A stretch of 64,000 nucleotides of DNA, taken from NCBI RefSeq assembly GCF_023242365.1, contig NZ_JALLIX010000007.1:121139-185138 (forward strand). The letters run 5' to 3'. Shown here piece by piece: positions 45,201 to 54,530 of the stretch. Positions within the stretch are counted from its first letter, which is position 1; every line of letters begins with the position of its first letter. Source of the DNA: Pseudomonas sp. MWU13-2100 (GTDB taxonomy: Bacteria > Pseudomonadota > Gammaproteobacteria > Pseudomonadales > Pseudomonadaceae). A program made the position numbers and the translations under genes. The notes under the pieces are model-generated. The model was not told the origin of the DNA. It worked only from the letters and a program-made list of their open reading frames with translations, and searched no databases.

Positions 45201-46330
45201 CCGTGACGCCCCGACAGCTGACCGAGGTCATTTTACGGGCATTGCGAGGCGTCGACACGCCGACCGAGACTCCAGCGTTCGAACACAAGCCTTCAAGGCG
45301 CCTCGCGGGTCTCAACTTCCTGGTGGTGGAAGACAATGCCTTGAACCGTCAGGTCATCGAGGAACTGCTGAAGTCGGAGGGGGCCTGCGTGCAACTGGCT
45401 GAAGGCGGTTTTGAGGGGGTCAACTGCGTGATAGCGGGGAACAAGTCCTTCGATGCCGTGCTGATGGATGTACAGATGCCTGACATCGATGGCTACGAAG
45501 CGACCCGGAGAATTCGAGCCAATCCTCGCTTTACCACGCTGCCCATCATTGCGATTACCGCCAATGCGTCCTCTTCCGATCGGCAAGCCTGCTTGCAGGC
45601 GGGTATGAACGGGCATGTCGGCAAACCGATCGATATCGAACATCTGGTTTCGGTGCTGCGAGCGCAACTCGATGGAAAAGAGCCGCCGGCACCGGTCGCC
45701 GCGCCAGCCGTGGATTATCAGCTCACGGAACAGGATGAACTCATTGAATCCCATGCATCGATCGTCAAGCGTCTGGATGGAAACCTGAACCTGATACGCA
45801 GTGTCCTGAAGATCTTTGGTGCCGAGATGGAAAAGCAACTCGCGAACCTGGACGAACAAATAGCGCAAAAAAACCGGATGGGCGCCGCCAGCGTCTTGCA
45901 TGCCATCAAGGGCAGCGCCGGCACCATGGGTGCCCTCGCGCTTTCAAGAAGAGCCGGCCAGCTTGAACAGATGCTCAAAGGTGGCGCCGCATCGGCAACC
46001 GCCGATCCTCTGGTCAATGGGTGCAGCGCTGAGCTGCGGCAATTGATAAAGGCCAGCCTTGAGCAATTGACGACAGCGTTCGCCGAGCCCGTGGGGCCGA
46101 TTGAACCGGCTGGAGAGGCGTTGCCTTTGACTGAATGGCGGGCACATTTAAACGAGATATTAGCGCTGCTGAATGCTTCGAACCTGCAAGCCATTGCGGC
46201 AGCTGAAGCACTGCTGAGCCAAACGCCAGCGGAACGACTGGCCCGATTCAATCCGTTTATCAAACAGGTCAGAGCGTTGGATTTTACAGCGGCGGCACAG
46301 AGTGCCTATGAAATGCTGGAGCAAGCCTGA
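42269..46330 (+). CDS. Hybrid sensor histidine kinase (sensor-PAS-PAS-HK-REC-REC-Hpt)
   Basis: 1353 residues. Order: membrane segment (about 42-62), periplasmic sensor of the PDC/dCache type (about 65-305; LDGLYLFDRNGELIASSS, DREYFIFH), second membrane segment (about 310-335), PAS (about 362-470), PAS (about 488-600), HisKA with H632 in NMSHEIRTP, HATPase with N box NLAGNALKF (about 744), DSGIGM (about 781) and GGSGLGL (about 810), REC1 with D922 (LMDWRMPD), REC2 with D1067 (LMDVQMPD), and Hpt with H1211 (HAIKGSAG). A complete phosphorelay is therefore in one protein. The start is uncertain (the first 40 residues could be shorter). Two bases separate it from the GGDEF regulator, and the Tad locus follows. 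Confidence 0.93.
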   Translation: MGIISSEGQVAAPPGLIQTALSMADPALGNATVTHRFSLTSRMTLFIFIMCAVLVGSDIWRSFTARSVQLGEVTTATANLARAMAQHADDTIKEADLVLSGIVERVRHDGTAPPVLERLHQLFSARLSELPQLDGLYLFDRNGELIASSSPGPLRSYSNADREYFIFHQTHPDLSVHIASPLRSRSTGKWTIPVSRRIDNPDGSFAGVASATIDIDFFSQFYNRLEIGQEGAVALEFDSGAMAVRRPFEERLIGADMTSTRLFQEHKRQPESGIFSIASAQDGVVRLNSYRSLHDYPLFVAAALSKDENLAAWWSDTLWHAAGVGLLVCVLVIFGLRLIRQVNLQSKTEKELAASLETTRAILETAANPIITVDGAGKVRSLNPAGQREFGYDLEEILGRNIRTLVPESHLAAYNEYTAAFSQQGFIESGSSVELLGLRKNGSTFPLYASTSAMKGTDERCFVCVMTNITEQKKDRSDLAATRDHLLLAADIAELGIWSWNLCNNTLHWNDRMFEIYGYSQTLLEHALNFEHWRSRFHPDDRDIVIAALNAVIDDREQRLPSFRIVLPDGRVRHLETRVRVERDAKGTPVLMTGINHDVTAQHEMEVSLRHAKEQADAASAAKSSFLANMSHEIRTPMNAVLGMLHLVQFTPLNLRQRDYVSKAQSAAQSLLGLLNDILDYSKIEAGKLQLDPHPFDFEPLMQDLGVVLAGNQGQKDIEVLFDIDQALPGGLIGDSLRLQQILINLAGNALKFTLKGQVIVSLELLERRDSAVQVRIAVTDSGIGMSAGQIEHIFEGFNQAEASTSRRFGGSGLGLVICKRLVKLMGGDLLVQSRPDVGSRFWFDVWLKVDTGTTTRTIPLPADHSMRVLVVDDNPIAAELLMRTVAALGWQADLVSSGLDAVSRISEALHQGERYDVVLMDWRMPDLNGMSAAKLIRELKGRVPPPVVVMITAYGREVLAESHDQGDAPFAGFITKPVTPRQLTEVILRALRGVDTPTETPAFEHKPSRRLAGLNFLVVEDNALNRQVIEELLKSEGACVQLAEGGFEGVNCVIAGNKSFDAVLMDVQMPDIDGYEATRRIRANPRFTTLPIIAITANASSSDRQACLQAGMNGHVGKPIDIEHLVSVLRAQLDGKEPPAPVAAPAVDYQLTEQDELIESHASIVKRLDGNLNLIRSVLKIFGAEMEKQLANLDEQIAQKNRMGAASVLHAIKGSAGTMGALALSRRAGQLEQMLKGGAASATADPLVNGCSAELRQLIKASLEQLTTAFAEPVGPIEPAGEALPLTEWRAHLNEILALLNASNLQAIAAAEALLSQTPAERLARFNPFIKQVRALDFTAAAQSAYEMLEQA

Positions 46331-46332
46331 CC

Positions 46333-47274
46333 ATGGAGCGAATTCTCGAAGATTGGCTGCTTCATGCAAACCGACGCCCCAAGATTCTGATTGCGGACGA
46401 TCAGCCCTCTAATATCCGGGTGCTGTACGAGCTGTTTTCCGCGCAGTGCGACATCTTTATGGCGAGCAACGGCGAGCAGGCGCTCCAGCTATGCCAGGCC
46501 GAGTTGCCGGATCTGATTCTGCTCGACGTCGTGATGGAGGATATCGATGGTCACGAGGTGTGCCGTCGACTGAAGGCCGATCCATTGACGAGCACGATAC
46601 CGATCATCTTCATCACCGCGCAGAACCAGGCCGCGGATGAGGTCATTGCACTAGGACTAGGGGCGGTCGACTTTATTGTAAAACCCATCAACTCGGTTAT
46701 CGTCCGCGCCCGGGTCCGAACGCACCTGACCTTGAAGTTGCAGGGCGACTTGTTGCGTGCGAGTGCCTTCCTGGATGGTTTGACCGGCGTGGGCAATCGA
46801 CGCAAGTTCGATGACGACCTGCTCACCAATTGGCGTCAATGCCTGCGCGACAAGACGCCCATCTCGCTTATCCTGCTGGATATCGATTACTTCAAACATT
46901 ACAACGACCGCTATGGCCATCAGAGTGGCGACAGTTGCCTGAAGTTGGTCGCCAAAACGATTGCCGAGTCCCTCAGACGTCCACATGACAAAGTGGCAAG
47001 GTATGGCGGAGAAGAGTTCGCCTGCATTTTGCCAAAAACGAAACGTGAAGACGCGGTCAGGATAGCCGAGGCCATGCTGGGGCGTATCCGGGCGCTGGAT
47101 ATCGAGCATCGAGGCTCGGACGTTGATCACGTGGTCACCTCCTCCGCGGGCGTGGCGACGCTGCTACCCACCCTCAGCAGCACTCCTGAGGTGTTGTTGA
47201 CGGCGGCGGATGTGCAGCTCTATGAGGCGAAGCGTGGCGGGCGGGCGCGGGTTTGCGCAACCCGCGAAGAGTAA
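46333..47274 (+). CDS. GGDEF response regulator (diguanylate cyclase)
   Basis: 313 residues. REC domain with D65 (LILLDVVMEDIDG) and the conserved Lys in FIVKPI, then a GGDEF domain: DGLTGVGNRRKFDDDL, active site GGEEF at 225-229, and an inhibitory-site RxxD (RPHD) exactly five residues before it. It should make cyclic di-GMP under phosphorylation control with product feedback. It is co-transcribed with the hybrid kinase (2-bp gap), which probably phosphorylates D65 via its Hpt. Confidence 0.95.
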   Translation: MERILEDWLLHANRRPKILIADDQPSNIRVLYELFSAQCDIFMASNGEQALQLCQAELPDLILLDVVMEDIDGHEVCRRLKADPLTSTIPIIFITAQNQAADEVIALGLGAVDFIVKPINSVIVRARVRTHLTLKLQGDLLRASAFLDGLTGVGNRRKFDDDLLTNWRQCLRDKTPISLILLDIDYFKHYNDRYGHQSGDSCLKLVAKTIAESLRRPHDKVARYGGEEFACILPKTKREDAVRIAEAMLGRIRALDIEHRGSDVDHVVTSSAGVATLLPTLSSTPEVLLTAADVQLYEAKRGGRARVCATREE

Positions 47275-47587
47275 TGGCCAATCGACGAGCCATCGCCGAA
47301 CACCACTTCGACCATCCGCTTGCCGACTCGTCCGCACATTTGCACTGAAAGTTTTCTGGTAGAGCATGGCGCTTTGCCTTGATTGAACTACCGTCAAACA
47401 AAGAACAAGCCATACCGGCTTGAATTACCCACGCATTGTTCAGCGATCAGATAGCGGAGCAGTCAGACCAGCGTCTGACGTCTGGTCGTGCGCGGTATCG
47501 AGGATATTGCGCAAACCATTGGTGGTTGGGCTGGCCTGGAGCAAACCAGGTCAACCCACAGACGGCCTGTTCGGCGAGGATGTACCT

Positions 47588-48829
47588 ATGAACGATCGTA
47601 CTCTGCCCGTTCGCAACACAATTACTCATAGTCTGTTGTTGCTGGTCCTTGGTATGGACGCAGCTCATGCCGCCGCGGACAACTGTTCGCAATTGGCCAG
47701 TTTGCCCAGCGCGTTCGAGGTCGGCCAGGGACTTCAGGATGAACTGCGCATGCCGGTCGCGATTACCCAACTGGCAGTGGGCGACCCGAAAATTGCCGAC
47801 GTACAAGCCAGCGGCGGTAGTGCCTTTATCCTCACCGGCATCACTCCGGGCACCACCAGCCTGATGGTCTGGACCAGCTGTTCGCCGACACCGCGTCAAA
47901 GCATGGTGTTCGTCAAGGGCAAAGCCACTGCGGCACTGACCAGCCTGTCGACGATGCCTTCCGAAGACCCGCTGCTGCCGAGCCAGGTGCAAACCGATAT
48001 TCGCTTCGTCGAAGTCAGTCGTTCCAAATTGAAAGAGGCCAGCACGTCGATCTTCGGCAAAAGCGGCAATTTTCTGTTCGGCTCGCCGGGCACTGTGCCC
48101 GGAGTGACGGTGACCCCCGGCCGCATTGGGAGTCTGGCGCCCAACATCCCGTTGAATAACGGCACTTTCAATATCGGCTTTGGCGGCGGCAACGTACTGG
48201 GGATGATCAATGCCCTGGAAGGCAGTGGCTTTGCCTACACCCTGGCACGGCCAAGCCTGGTGGCCCTCAGCGGCCAGAGTGCGAGCTTCCTGGCCGGTGG
48301 TGAGGTGCCGATTCCGGTGCCCAGTTCAAGCAGCAACAACATCTCCATCGAGTACAAGGAGTTCGGCGTGCGCCTGACCCTGACCCCAACCATCATCGGC
48401 AAAAATCGGATTGCCCTGAAGGTGGCACCCGAGGTGAGCGAGCTGGACTTCACCAACGCCGTACAGATCGCCGGCACCATTGTCCCGGCGCTGACCGTAC
48501 GGCGTACCGACACCAGCATTTCCCTGGCCGATGGCGAAAGCTTCGTCATCAGCGGCCTGATCAGCACCAACAACAGCTCCCAGGTGAACAAGTTTCCGGG
48601 GTTGGGTGATATCCCGATTCTCGGCGCGTTCTTTCGCAATAACACCATCAACCGTGAAGAGCGCGAACTGCTGATGATCGTCACCCCGCACCTGGTTCAG
48701 CCATTGGCAGCCAACGCACAACTACCGTCGTTGCCTGGCGAGCAGCTACGCAACTACGACCCGAACTTCTACCGTATGTACTTCCTCGATGGTGGCGACT
48801 TCGACAATCGCATGGGCCTATCGCAATAA
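47588..48829 (+). CDS. rcpA: RcpA/CpaC, outer-membrane secretin of the Tad pilus
   Basis: 413 residues from MNDRTLPVRNTITHSLLLLV. The ATG has GAGGA 8 nt upstream, and the long upstream open frame has no signal. Signal peptide about 1-27 (ends AAHA). N-terminal pilus/BON-like domain (VGDPKIADVQASGGSAFILTGITPGTTSLMVW), then the secretin core (FAYTLARPSLVALSGQSASFLAGGEVPIPV, SSQVNKFPGLGDIPILGAFFRN, ELLMIVTPHLV). It forms the outer-membrane channel for Flp pili. First gene of the plus-strand half of the locus. Confidence 0.95.
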   Translation: MNDRTLPVRNTITHSLLLLVLGMDAAHAAADNCSQLASLPSAFEVGQGLQDELRMPVAITQLAVGDPKIADVQASGGSAFILTGITPGTTSLMVWTSCSPTPRQSMVFVKGKATAALTSLSTMPSEDPLLPSQVQTDIRFVEVSRSKLKEASTSIFGKSGNFLFGSPGTVPGVTVTPGRIGSLAPNIPLNNGTFNIGFGGGNVLGMINALEGSGFAYTLARPSLVALSGQSASFLAGGEVPIPVPSSSSNNISIEYKEFGVRLTLTPTIIGKNRIALKVAPEVSELDFTNAVQIAGTIVPALTVRRTDTSISLADGESFVISGLISTNNSSQVNKFPGLGDIPILGAFFRNNTINREERELLMIVTPHLVQPLAANAQLPSLPGEQLRNYDPNFYRMYFLDGGDFDNRMGLSQ

Positions 48830-48857
48830 GTCCGAGCCTGAACCCAGAGGACACTCA

Positions 48858-49568
48858 ATGAAAGCGCTTATAGCCATAGCGGCGACAGTGATGCTCGCAG
48901 GTTGTGCCAGCAATGGCCTGTCCTCGCGACCAAGCAGCTGCGCCAGTCCCAGTTCGGATCAGCAGTTGAGCCTGAACCTGGCCGACGACATGACCAACGA
49001 TGGTCGTTTGTATGCCAGCCTGGCGAACCTGGAAGGGCTGCCCGACAACCTGGTTCAGGTTCGCCTGCGCAAGGCGCGGATACTGCGCCTGCTCGGGCGT
49101 AACGACGCCGAACCCTTGTATCAGGGCCTGCTCGGCACTTGCCTGGCCGCTGAAGGCGAGCATGGCCTGGGCCAATTGGCTGCGGCCAGGAACGATAACG
49201 CGGCCGCCATGGAGCACCTTGAGCGGGCGAAGAAGATGGCGCCCACCGACGAAAAAATCCGCAATGACCTGGGGGTCGTCTACCTCAATCAGCAACGGAT
49301 CAATGAAGCACGTTTCGAGTTTCTGACCGCCATGGAGCTCAAGCAGTCCGATTCACTGGCGGCGCTGAATATGGTGACACTGCTGATCTATCAGGATAAC
49401 TGGAAGCAGGCAGCCGAACTGGCGAACCGCACCAACCTGAGCCCCAAGCAGGTCACCGACGCCCAAGCTCGCGCGGCGAGGCTCAAAACCCCAGGCAAGA
49501 AAGCGCTGGCTTCGCAGGGCAGTCGCACGGCCGAGGTAGTGGATACCTCAACCAGTGCGATCAAGTAG
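48858..49568 (+). CDS. tadD: TadD-like TPR lipoprotein
   Basis: 236 residues from MKALIAIAATVMLAGCASNG. Lipobox LAGC, lipidated at C16. Tandem TPR-like helices follow (AAMEHLERAKKMAPTDEKIRNDLGVVYLNQQRINEARFEFLTAMEL). TadD acts in assembly or localisation of the secretin. AGAGGA ribosome-binding site. It lies 28 bp after rcpA. Confidence 0.9.
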   Translation: MKALIAIAATVMLAGCASNGLSSRPSSCASPSSDQQLSLNLADDMTNDGRLYASLANLEGLPDNLVQVRLRKARILRLLGRNDAEPLYQGLLGTCLAAEGEHGLGQLAAARNDNAAAMEHLERAKKMAPTDEKIRNDLGVVYLNQQRINEARFEFLTAMELKQSDSLAALNMVTLLIYQDNWKQAAELANRTNLSPKQVTDAQARAARLKTPGKKALASQGSRTAEVVDTSTSAIK

Positions 49569-49586
49569 AAAACACGAGGAATCGAG

Positions 49587-49853
49587 ATGAATACCAAGAG
49601 GCTGTTGATAGTGTGCATGGCTTGCCTGTCCACGACCGCCTGGGCTATTGAGCCGGGGCCCTCTTCAGCGCCGCAACAAGGCACTGAACAGTGGATGCAA
49701 CTACAGATTCGCGGCGTGGTGGCCTCACCCCGACTGCAAAGCGTTTCGGCCACCGAACGTGATCTGGCCATGCAGCGCTGGCTGAATAGCTTCACCTATC
49801 CGATTCCCGAGCATTTTGATCAAAAGGCATCGGGAAACATGAGCAGCAAATGA
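49587..49853 (+). CDS. DUF3613 small exported protein of the Tad locus
   Basis: 88 residues with a signal peptide (about 1-20, ends TAWA). It then carries the DUF3613 pattern WMQLQIRGVVASPRLQSVSATERDLAMQRWLNSFTYPIPE. DUF3613 proteins recur in Tad loci of pseudomonads, and the exact role is unknown. Last gene of the plus-strand unit, 29 bp from the convergent tadC. Confidence 0.85.
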   Translation: MNTKRLLIVCMACLSTTAWAIEPGPSSAPQQGTEQWMQLQIRGVVASPRLQSVSATERDLAMQRWLNSFTYPIPEHFDQKASGNMSSK

Positions 49854-49882
49854 ACCACCTCGGTGGCTGAGTGCTGCTTACC

Positions 49883-50851
49883 TCACGGAGTCCCGAAAGC
49901 GTTGAGCACCCCGATCATGGCCGGGCCGATCGCGATCAGGAAAAAACTCGGCCATAGACAGAAAATCAGCGGGAAGATCAGCTTGGTACCGATTTTCGCG
50001 CCCATTTCTTCGGCCGCCTGCGTACGCCTGTCGCGGAACTCATCGGCATAGATGCGCAGGGTATCGGCCACGCTGGTGCCGAAGCGGATGCTCTGCCCCA
50101 ACAGACTGACCAAGCCTTGCACATCTTCCAGCCCGGTGCGCACGGCCAGTTGCTTCAGCGCTTCGGTACTGCTGATGCCGGCACGGATTTGCGCATTGAC
50201 CAGAGCCAGTTCCTCGGCCAGCTCGACCTGACTGACCGACATCTCTTCAGCCACCCGCTCAATGGTCGTCGGCAAGGCCAGACCCGACTCCACGCAGACC
50301 ACCATCAGATCCAGCGCATCCGGAAAGGCCGCGCGCAGCCGGCCTTGTCGCAGTTGCTTGCGCTTACCGACATACAGTCCAGGCAGCAACCAGCCAATAC
50401 CTGCTATCAGGATCAACAGCAGCAGGCCCGGGGCCAGGGAAAGCCTGGGAATCAGTGGTAACACCAGCAGCGCAAGACCGACCAATATCAGCGGCAACAG
50501 CAAGCGCACCGCCCAGTACATCTGCACCGCCGAAGACGAACGGTATCCCGCGTGTATCAACAGCAGTTGGGTGGCCGACGCCTGGGCGGCTTCGGTTGAA
50601 CCAAAGTGCTGACCGACCCGTTCCAGCAACAGTTGCAGACTACCTGGTGCATCGGGTCCCGCCGTGCTGCCGAAATGCCCCCGTTTGATCAGCGCAAGAC
50701 GCCGTCGCATCGGATCCTGAAGCCCCAGAAACAGTAGCATCAGGGTAACCACCGCCAACACCGCACTCAAACCGATCGCACTGACGAACAACAGGCGTGC
50801 CAGCGCCTCATTACTCGTCAGCCGACTGAACAACCCGAGTATATAGTCCAT
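49883..50851 (-). CDS. tadC: TadC, inner-membrane platform protein of the Tad pilus
   Basis: 322 residues from MDYILGLFSRLTSNEALARL. GGAGG lies 8 nt before this ATG, while a GTG 9 nt further up would sit too close to it. One T2SSF (GspF-like) domain with membrane segments at both ends: AFPDALDLMVVCVESGLALPTTIERVAEEM, LGQSIRFGTSVADTLRIYADEFRDRR, and the final hydrophobic LIFPLIFCLWPSFFLIAIGP. It works with TadB and the TadA ATPase. Confidence 0.95.
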   Translation of the reverse strand: MDYILGLFSRLTSNEALARLLFVSAIGLSAVLAVVTLMLLFLGLQDPMRRRLALIKRGHFGSTAGPDAPGSLQLLLERVGQHFGSTEAAQASATQLLLIHAGYRSSSAVQMYWAVRLLLPLILVGLALLVLPLIPRLSLAPGLLLLILIAGIGWLLPGLYVGKRKQLRQGRLRAAFPDALDLMVVCVESGLALPTTIERVAEEMSVSQVELAEELALVNAQIRAGISSTEALKQLAVRTGLEDVQGLVSLLGQSIRFGTSVADTLRIYADEFRDRRTQAAEEMGAKIGTKLIFPLIFCLWPSFFLIAIGPAMIGVLNAFGTP

Positions 50852-50880
50852 GACCCGCACCTCCGCGTAGCGAAAACCAC

Positions 50881-51867
50881 TTAAACCTGAATCCGGATGA
50901 TTTTGCGGATCCAGAGAATCCCGACCAACATTGCGCAGAATGCCCCGATGATCAGCTTATGGCCGAGCGGATCATTGCTCAGTACCGGCAGGTAGCTGGG
51001 GGTCGTGACCAGGATCGCCATTGCCAGTACAAAAGGAATGGAGACCAGCACCCAGGCCGACATTCGTCCCTCAGCCGACAAGGTCTTGACCTTGCGCTGA
51101 AAGCGGAAGCGCCCGCGGATCAGGCGACTCAAACGCTCCAGCACCTCGGTCAGATTACCGCCGGTCTCGCGATGAATGAGGATCGACGTCACCAGCATCA
51201 TCACCGTCATGCTCGGCATACGTTCCAGCAGACCGAGCATGGCCCGGCGTACATCATTGCCATAGTTGATATCGGCGAAGGTCAGGCCAAACTCATGAGC
51301 CACCGGCCCCTTGTGTTCTTCGGCGACCAAACGCAGGGTTTCGTTGAATGGATGACCGGCGCGCAGCGCCCGGCACATGGCATCCAGCGCATCCGGCAAA
51401 CCCTCTTCGAACGCCGCAAAGCGTTTGTTACGGTCACGGAAGATTTTCAGCAGCGGCAGCCAGGCCAGCACCACGGCAACCGCCAGCGCCATCCACCAGG
51501 GTGACGCCAGCAACCAGACCAGGGCTGCGCCCCCCACCCCCAGGGCGATCCCGAGCAATAGCACCCGATAGGCCCGATAGTCATGTCCGGACTGCTCGAT
51601 CAGTTGTGTCAGATTCGCCATGAATGGCAGTTGCTCAAGCATGGCCTCCAGTGGCGACAAGCGGGTCAGGTATTTCTGCCGCAGCACGGTCTGCATATTC
51701 GGCAGATTGTTGGCTTTCTCCAGCACGTGCAAGCGACCGCGAATGCGCTTGCGCATCTTGCCCGCCTCCCCGAACACCGGCACCGTCACGCCCTGGGCCA
51801 GGAGGAAGACGGCAATAAACACCATGCCGAGAAAGATCAGAATGAATTCACCCGATATGGTGTTCAT
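50881..51867 (-). CDS. tadB: TadB, inner-membrane platform protein of the Tad pilus
   Basis: 328 residues from [20 protein letters not shown]. The ATG overlaps the TGA of tadA (ATGA at 51864-51867). T2SSF domain: [76 protein letters not shown] (read in parts). TadB and TadC together take the place of GspF/PilC. Confidence 0.95.
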   Translation of the reverse strand: MNTISGEFILIFLGMVFIAVFLLAQGVTVPVFGEAGKMRKRIRGRLHVLEKANNLPNMQTVLRQKYLTRLSPLEAMLEQLPFMANLTQLIEQSGHDYRAYRVLLLGIALGVGGAALVWLLASPWWMALAVAVVLAWLPLLKIFRDRNKRFAAFEEGLPDALDAMCRALRAGHPFNETLRLVAEEHKGPVAHEFGLTFADINYGNDVRRAMLGLLERMPSMTVMMLVTSILIHRETGGNLTEVLERLSRLIRGRFRFQRKVKTLSAEGRMSAWVLVSIPFVLAMAILVTTPSYLPVLSNDPLGHKLIIGAFCAMLVGILWIRKIIRIQV

Positions 51868-53306
51868 GACTGCCGTCCCTCCATCCATTCAGGCCTGAAC
51901 AGGGCGAGCGGCAACTCGATGCCACGCTTGGCCAGCACATCGCGAAAGACCGGGATCATGCCGCTGGGTCGATACTCACCGAGCACTTCGCCCTGTTCAC
52001 CCATGCCACTGCGGGCAAAGGAAAAAATTTCGGTCATGGTGATGATCTCGCCTTCCATGCCGTTGATCTCCTGCACGCTGACCAGGCGCCGCTTGCCATC
52101 CTCCTGACGCTCCAGCTGGAGCACCACATCAATGGCCGAAGCAATCTGCTGACGCATGGCCTTGATCGGGAAAGTCGCACCGGTCATCGACACCATGTTC
52201 TCGATTCGCCCCAGCGCATCGCGCGCGGTATTGGCATGGATCGTGGTCAACGAGCCGTCGTGGCCGGTGTTCATCGCCGTCAGCATGTCCAGCGCCTCGG
52301 CGCCACGCACTTCGCCGATCACAATGCGGTCCGGGCGCATCCGCAGACTGTTGCGCACCAATTCGCGCTGGCTCACCTCACCACGCCCCTCGACATTCGA
52401 AGGACGGGTTTCCAGACGCACCACATGCGGCTGCTGCAGTTGCAGTTCGGCCGAGTCTTCAATGGTGACGATCCGCTCGTTTTGCGGAATAAAGCTGGAC
52501 AGCACATTGAGCATGGTGGTCTTGCCGCTGCCGGTACCACCGGAGATCAATACGTTCAGGCGTCCACGCACAATCGCCTTGAGCAGCAAAGCAATGGCCG
52601 GGGTCAAGGTCCCCACCTGGATCAGGCTGTCGGTATTGAGCAGGTCCACGGCAAAGCGCCGGATCGACATGCTCGGTCCGTCGATGGCCAGCGGCGGGAT
52701 AATCGCGTTGACCCGCGAACCATCCTTGAGTCGGGCGTCCACCAATGGCGAGGACTCGTCGATACGCCGCCCCAGGCTGGAAACGATGCGGTCGATAATG
52801 TTCAGCAAATGCTGATCGTCGCGAAAGCGCACATCGGTTCTCTGCAACTTGCCGAAGCGCTCGACATAGACCGAGGCATGGCCATTGACCAGAATATCGG
52901 ACACGCTTTGATCGGCCAGCAGCGGCTCCAGCGGGCCAAGACCAAGCACTTCGTCGGTGATCTGCTTGATGATCAACTGGCGGCTGACCGAACTCACCGG
53001 TGCTGAGTGCTCATCCAGCAGACGCTGGCAAATATCACGAATCTGCCGTGTCGCTTCAGCCTGTTCGAGCGAGTCGAGCAAGGACAGGTCCATGACTTTA
53101 AGCAATTGCTGATAGATCTTTTCCCGCCACTCGGCCTCCACCGGGGTGACCTGGCTCTTGGTCTCATAAAGAATGTCCGGTGCTGCACGCTCCCACGCCA
53201 TCAGTTCCTCAGCCGGATCCGGCAGGTCGTCGCCCTGCTGCCCTACCAACGATACGACGGGTTTGCCGGACTGTTTGCGCAAGCGGTTACGAAAGTCGCT
53301 GATCAT
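51864..53306 (-). CDS. tadA: TadA/CpaF, secretion ATPase of the Tad pilus
   Basis: 480 residues. GspE/VirB11-type ATPase with an N-terminal helical domain and the CpaF core: [22 protein letters not shown], Walker A GGTGSGKT (256-263), Asp box IEDSAELQL, Walker B-like [15 protein letters not shown], His box [12 protein letters not shown]. It powers pilus assembly (and perhaps retraction). Full length and all motifs intact. Confidence 0.97.
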   Translation of the reverse strand: MISDFRNRLRKQSGKPVVSLVGQQGDDLPDPAEELMAWERAAPDILYETKSQVTPVEAEWREKIYQQLLKVMDLSLLDSLEQAEATRQIRDICQRLLDEHSAPVSSVSRQLIIKQITDEVLGLGPLEPLLADQSVSDILVNGHASVYVERFGKLQRTDVRFRDDQHLLNIIDRIVSSLGRRIDESSPLVDARLKDGSRVNAIIPPLAIDGPSMSIRRFAVDLLNTDSLIQVGTLTPAIALLLKAIVRGRLNVLISGGTGSGKTTMLNVLSSFIPQNERIVTIEDSAELQLQQPHVVRLETRPSNVEGRGEVSQRELVRNSLRMRPDRIVIGEVRGAEALDMLTAMNTGHDGSLTTIHANTARDALGRIENMVSMTGATFPIKAMRQQIASAIDVVLQLERQEDGKRRLVSVQEINGMEGEIITMTEIFSFARSGMGEQGEVLGEYRPSGMIPVFRDVLAKRGIELPLALFRPEWMEGRQS

Positions 53307-53309
53307 GGG

Positions 53310-54530
53310 TTATCCCCTGAAAAAACGGTTGAAGGCGCGTTTGAGCAAGCCTTTGTTCCCGGCCATCCGTTTGCCGGCCAACTGCTCGGTCATCTCGCGC
53401 ACGGCGAGGGTGATTGGCGCCCGCGGTGCGTGTAACCCCAAAGGCACGCCAGAATTCTGGCTCTGGCTGACCAGATTGAAGTCATTGGGCAATTGCAACA
53501 GATTGGCGCAACGCAGCGCCTCGCCGACATCCTTGAGACTGATCGCTGCCGCCTTGTCGTAGCGATTGACCACCACCTGCAGTTGATCGCCGCGCACGCC
53601 CAGGTCTTCGCGAAGAATCCGCATCAGGGAACTGGCATCACGGAGATGGCTGACGCTCTGTTGCACCACGACATAGACCCGATCCGCCTGTTCCAGCACG
53701 GAGCTGGTCAGGTGGTCGATCTGTCGTGGCAGGTCAACCACCACCCAGTCATAGCTTGAGCGGGCCAACTGCAACAAAGTATCGAGTTGCTCGGACTGGG
53801 CATCCTGCGGCAGATACAGCTCGCCGGCCCGGCCACCGAGCACATGCAAGGTCGGACTGAAGTGGCTGCAAAATCCACGCAATGCGACACCGTCCATTGC
53901 CTCGACCTGCTGCAACACCTCCAGATGGCTATGCGACTGCGCCACATCCAGGTAATGCGTCACGCTGCCAAATTGCAGGTCCATATCCAGCAACAGGGTA
54001 TTGCCGCCCTTGACGCTGAGCTGGTGGGCCAGGTTGCAGGCCAGCAAGCTGGCGCCGGAGCCGCCCTTGGCGCTCATCACGGCGATCAGTTTGCCTTCCA
54101 CCCCACTGCTGACCCGGACCTCCATGACCAGACGATTCAAGGCGGCAACCAATTCCGCCTCGGCGATCGGTTCCGGCAAGACATCACGAGCACCGGCCTG
54201 CATCGCCAGGCGCATGCCCTCCTGATCACTCAGCGAGCCGCACACCAACAGCGGCGGACGCTCATGGGCCGGACGCTGTAACAGTGCCGCCAGTTCCTCG
54301 CGCCACAGGTGGCTGACGCGCACCAACAACAGATCGGGCATCCGCTCCAAACCATAGAGCGGGTCGACATGCCCATTGCTCACCAGGCGTGTGCTCACTT
54401 CCAGGCTCGGTACGCGTTGGCAAACGCTTTGCAGATCACCTAACGCCGTGGCATCACGGCTGCTGATCAGCAATCGCAGCCCGGGTTTGCCGGTCGCGAG
54501 GGTTAACGGAGTTTCCTTTGTATTCAGCAT
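53310..54530 (-). CDS. tadZ: TadZ/CpaE, polar-localisation ATPase-like protein of the Tad pilus
   Basis: 406 residues from MLNTKETPLTLATGKPGLRL. The open frame continues upstream into tadE/F sequence, but only this start gives a sensible N-terminus. An atypical receiver-like domain (about 15-135) precedes a MinD/ParA-like domain. The Walker A reads KGGSGASLL (K155), with the usual second lysine position (GKT) replaced by Ala, as in many TadZ proteins. ATP binding or hydrolysis may therefore be weak. It is 3 bp from tadA and overlaps the upstream pseudopilin gene by 7 nt. Confidence 0.93.
   Translation of the reverse strand: MLNTKETPLTLATGKPGLRLLISSRDATALGDLQSVCQRVPSLEVSTRLVSNGHVDPLYGLERMPDLLLVRVSHLWREELAALLQRPAHERPPLLVCGSLSDQEGMRLAMQAGARDVLPEPIAEAELVAALNRLVMEVRVSSGVEGKLIAVMSAKGGSGASLLACNLAHQLSVKGGNTLLLDMDLQFGSVTHYLDVAQSHSHLEVLQQVEAMDGVALRGFCSHFSPTLHVLGGRAGELYLPQDAQSEQLDTLLQLARSSYDWVVVDLPRQIDHLTSSVLEQADRVYVVVQQSVSHLRDASSLMRILREDLGVRGDQLQVVVNRYDKAAAISLKDVGEALRCANLLQLPNDFNLVSQSQNSGVPLGLHAPRAPITLAVREMTEQLAGKRMAGNKGLLKRAFNRFFRG

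Noticed and set aside
42269..47274. Identification of the kinase/regulator pair as PprA/PprB
   Set aside because: The pair here is a hybrid kinase with PAS, two REC and Hpt domains plus a GGDEF regulator; this does not fit the PprB DNA-binding regulator.
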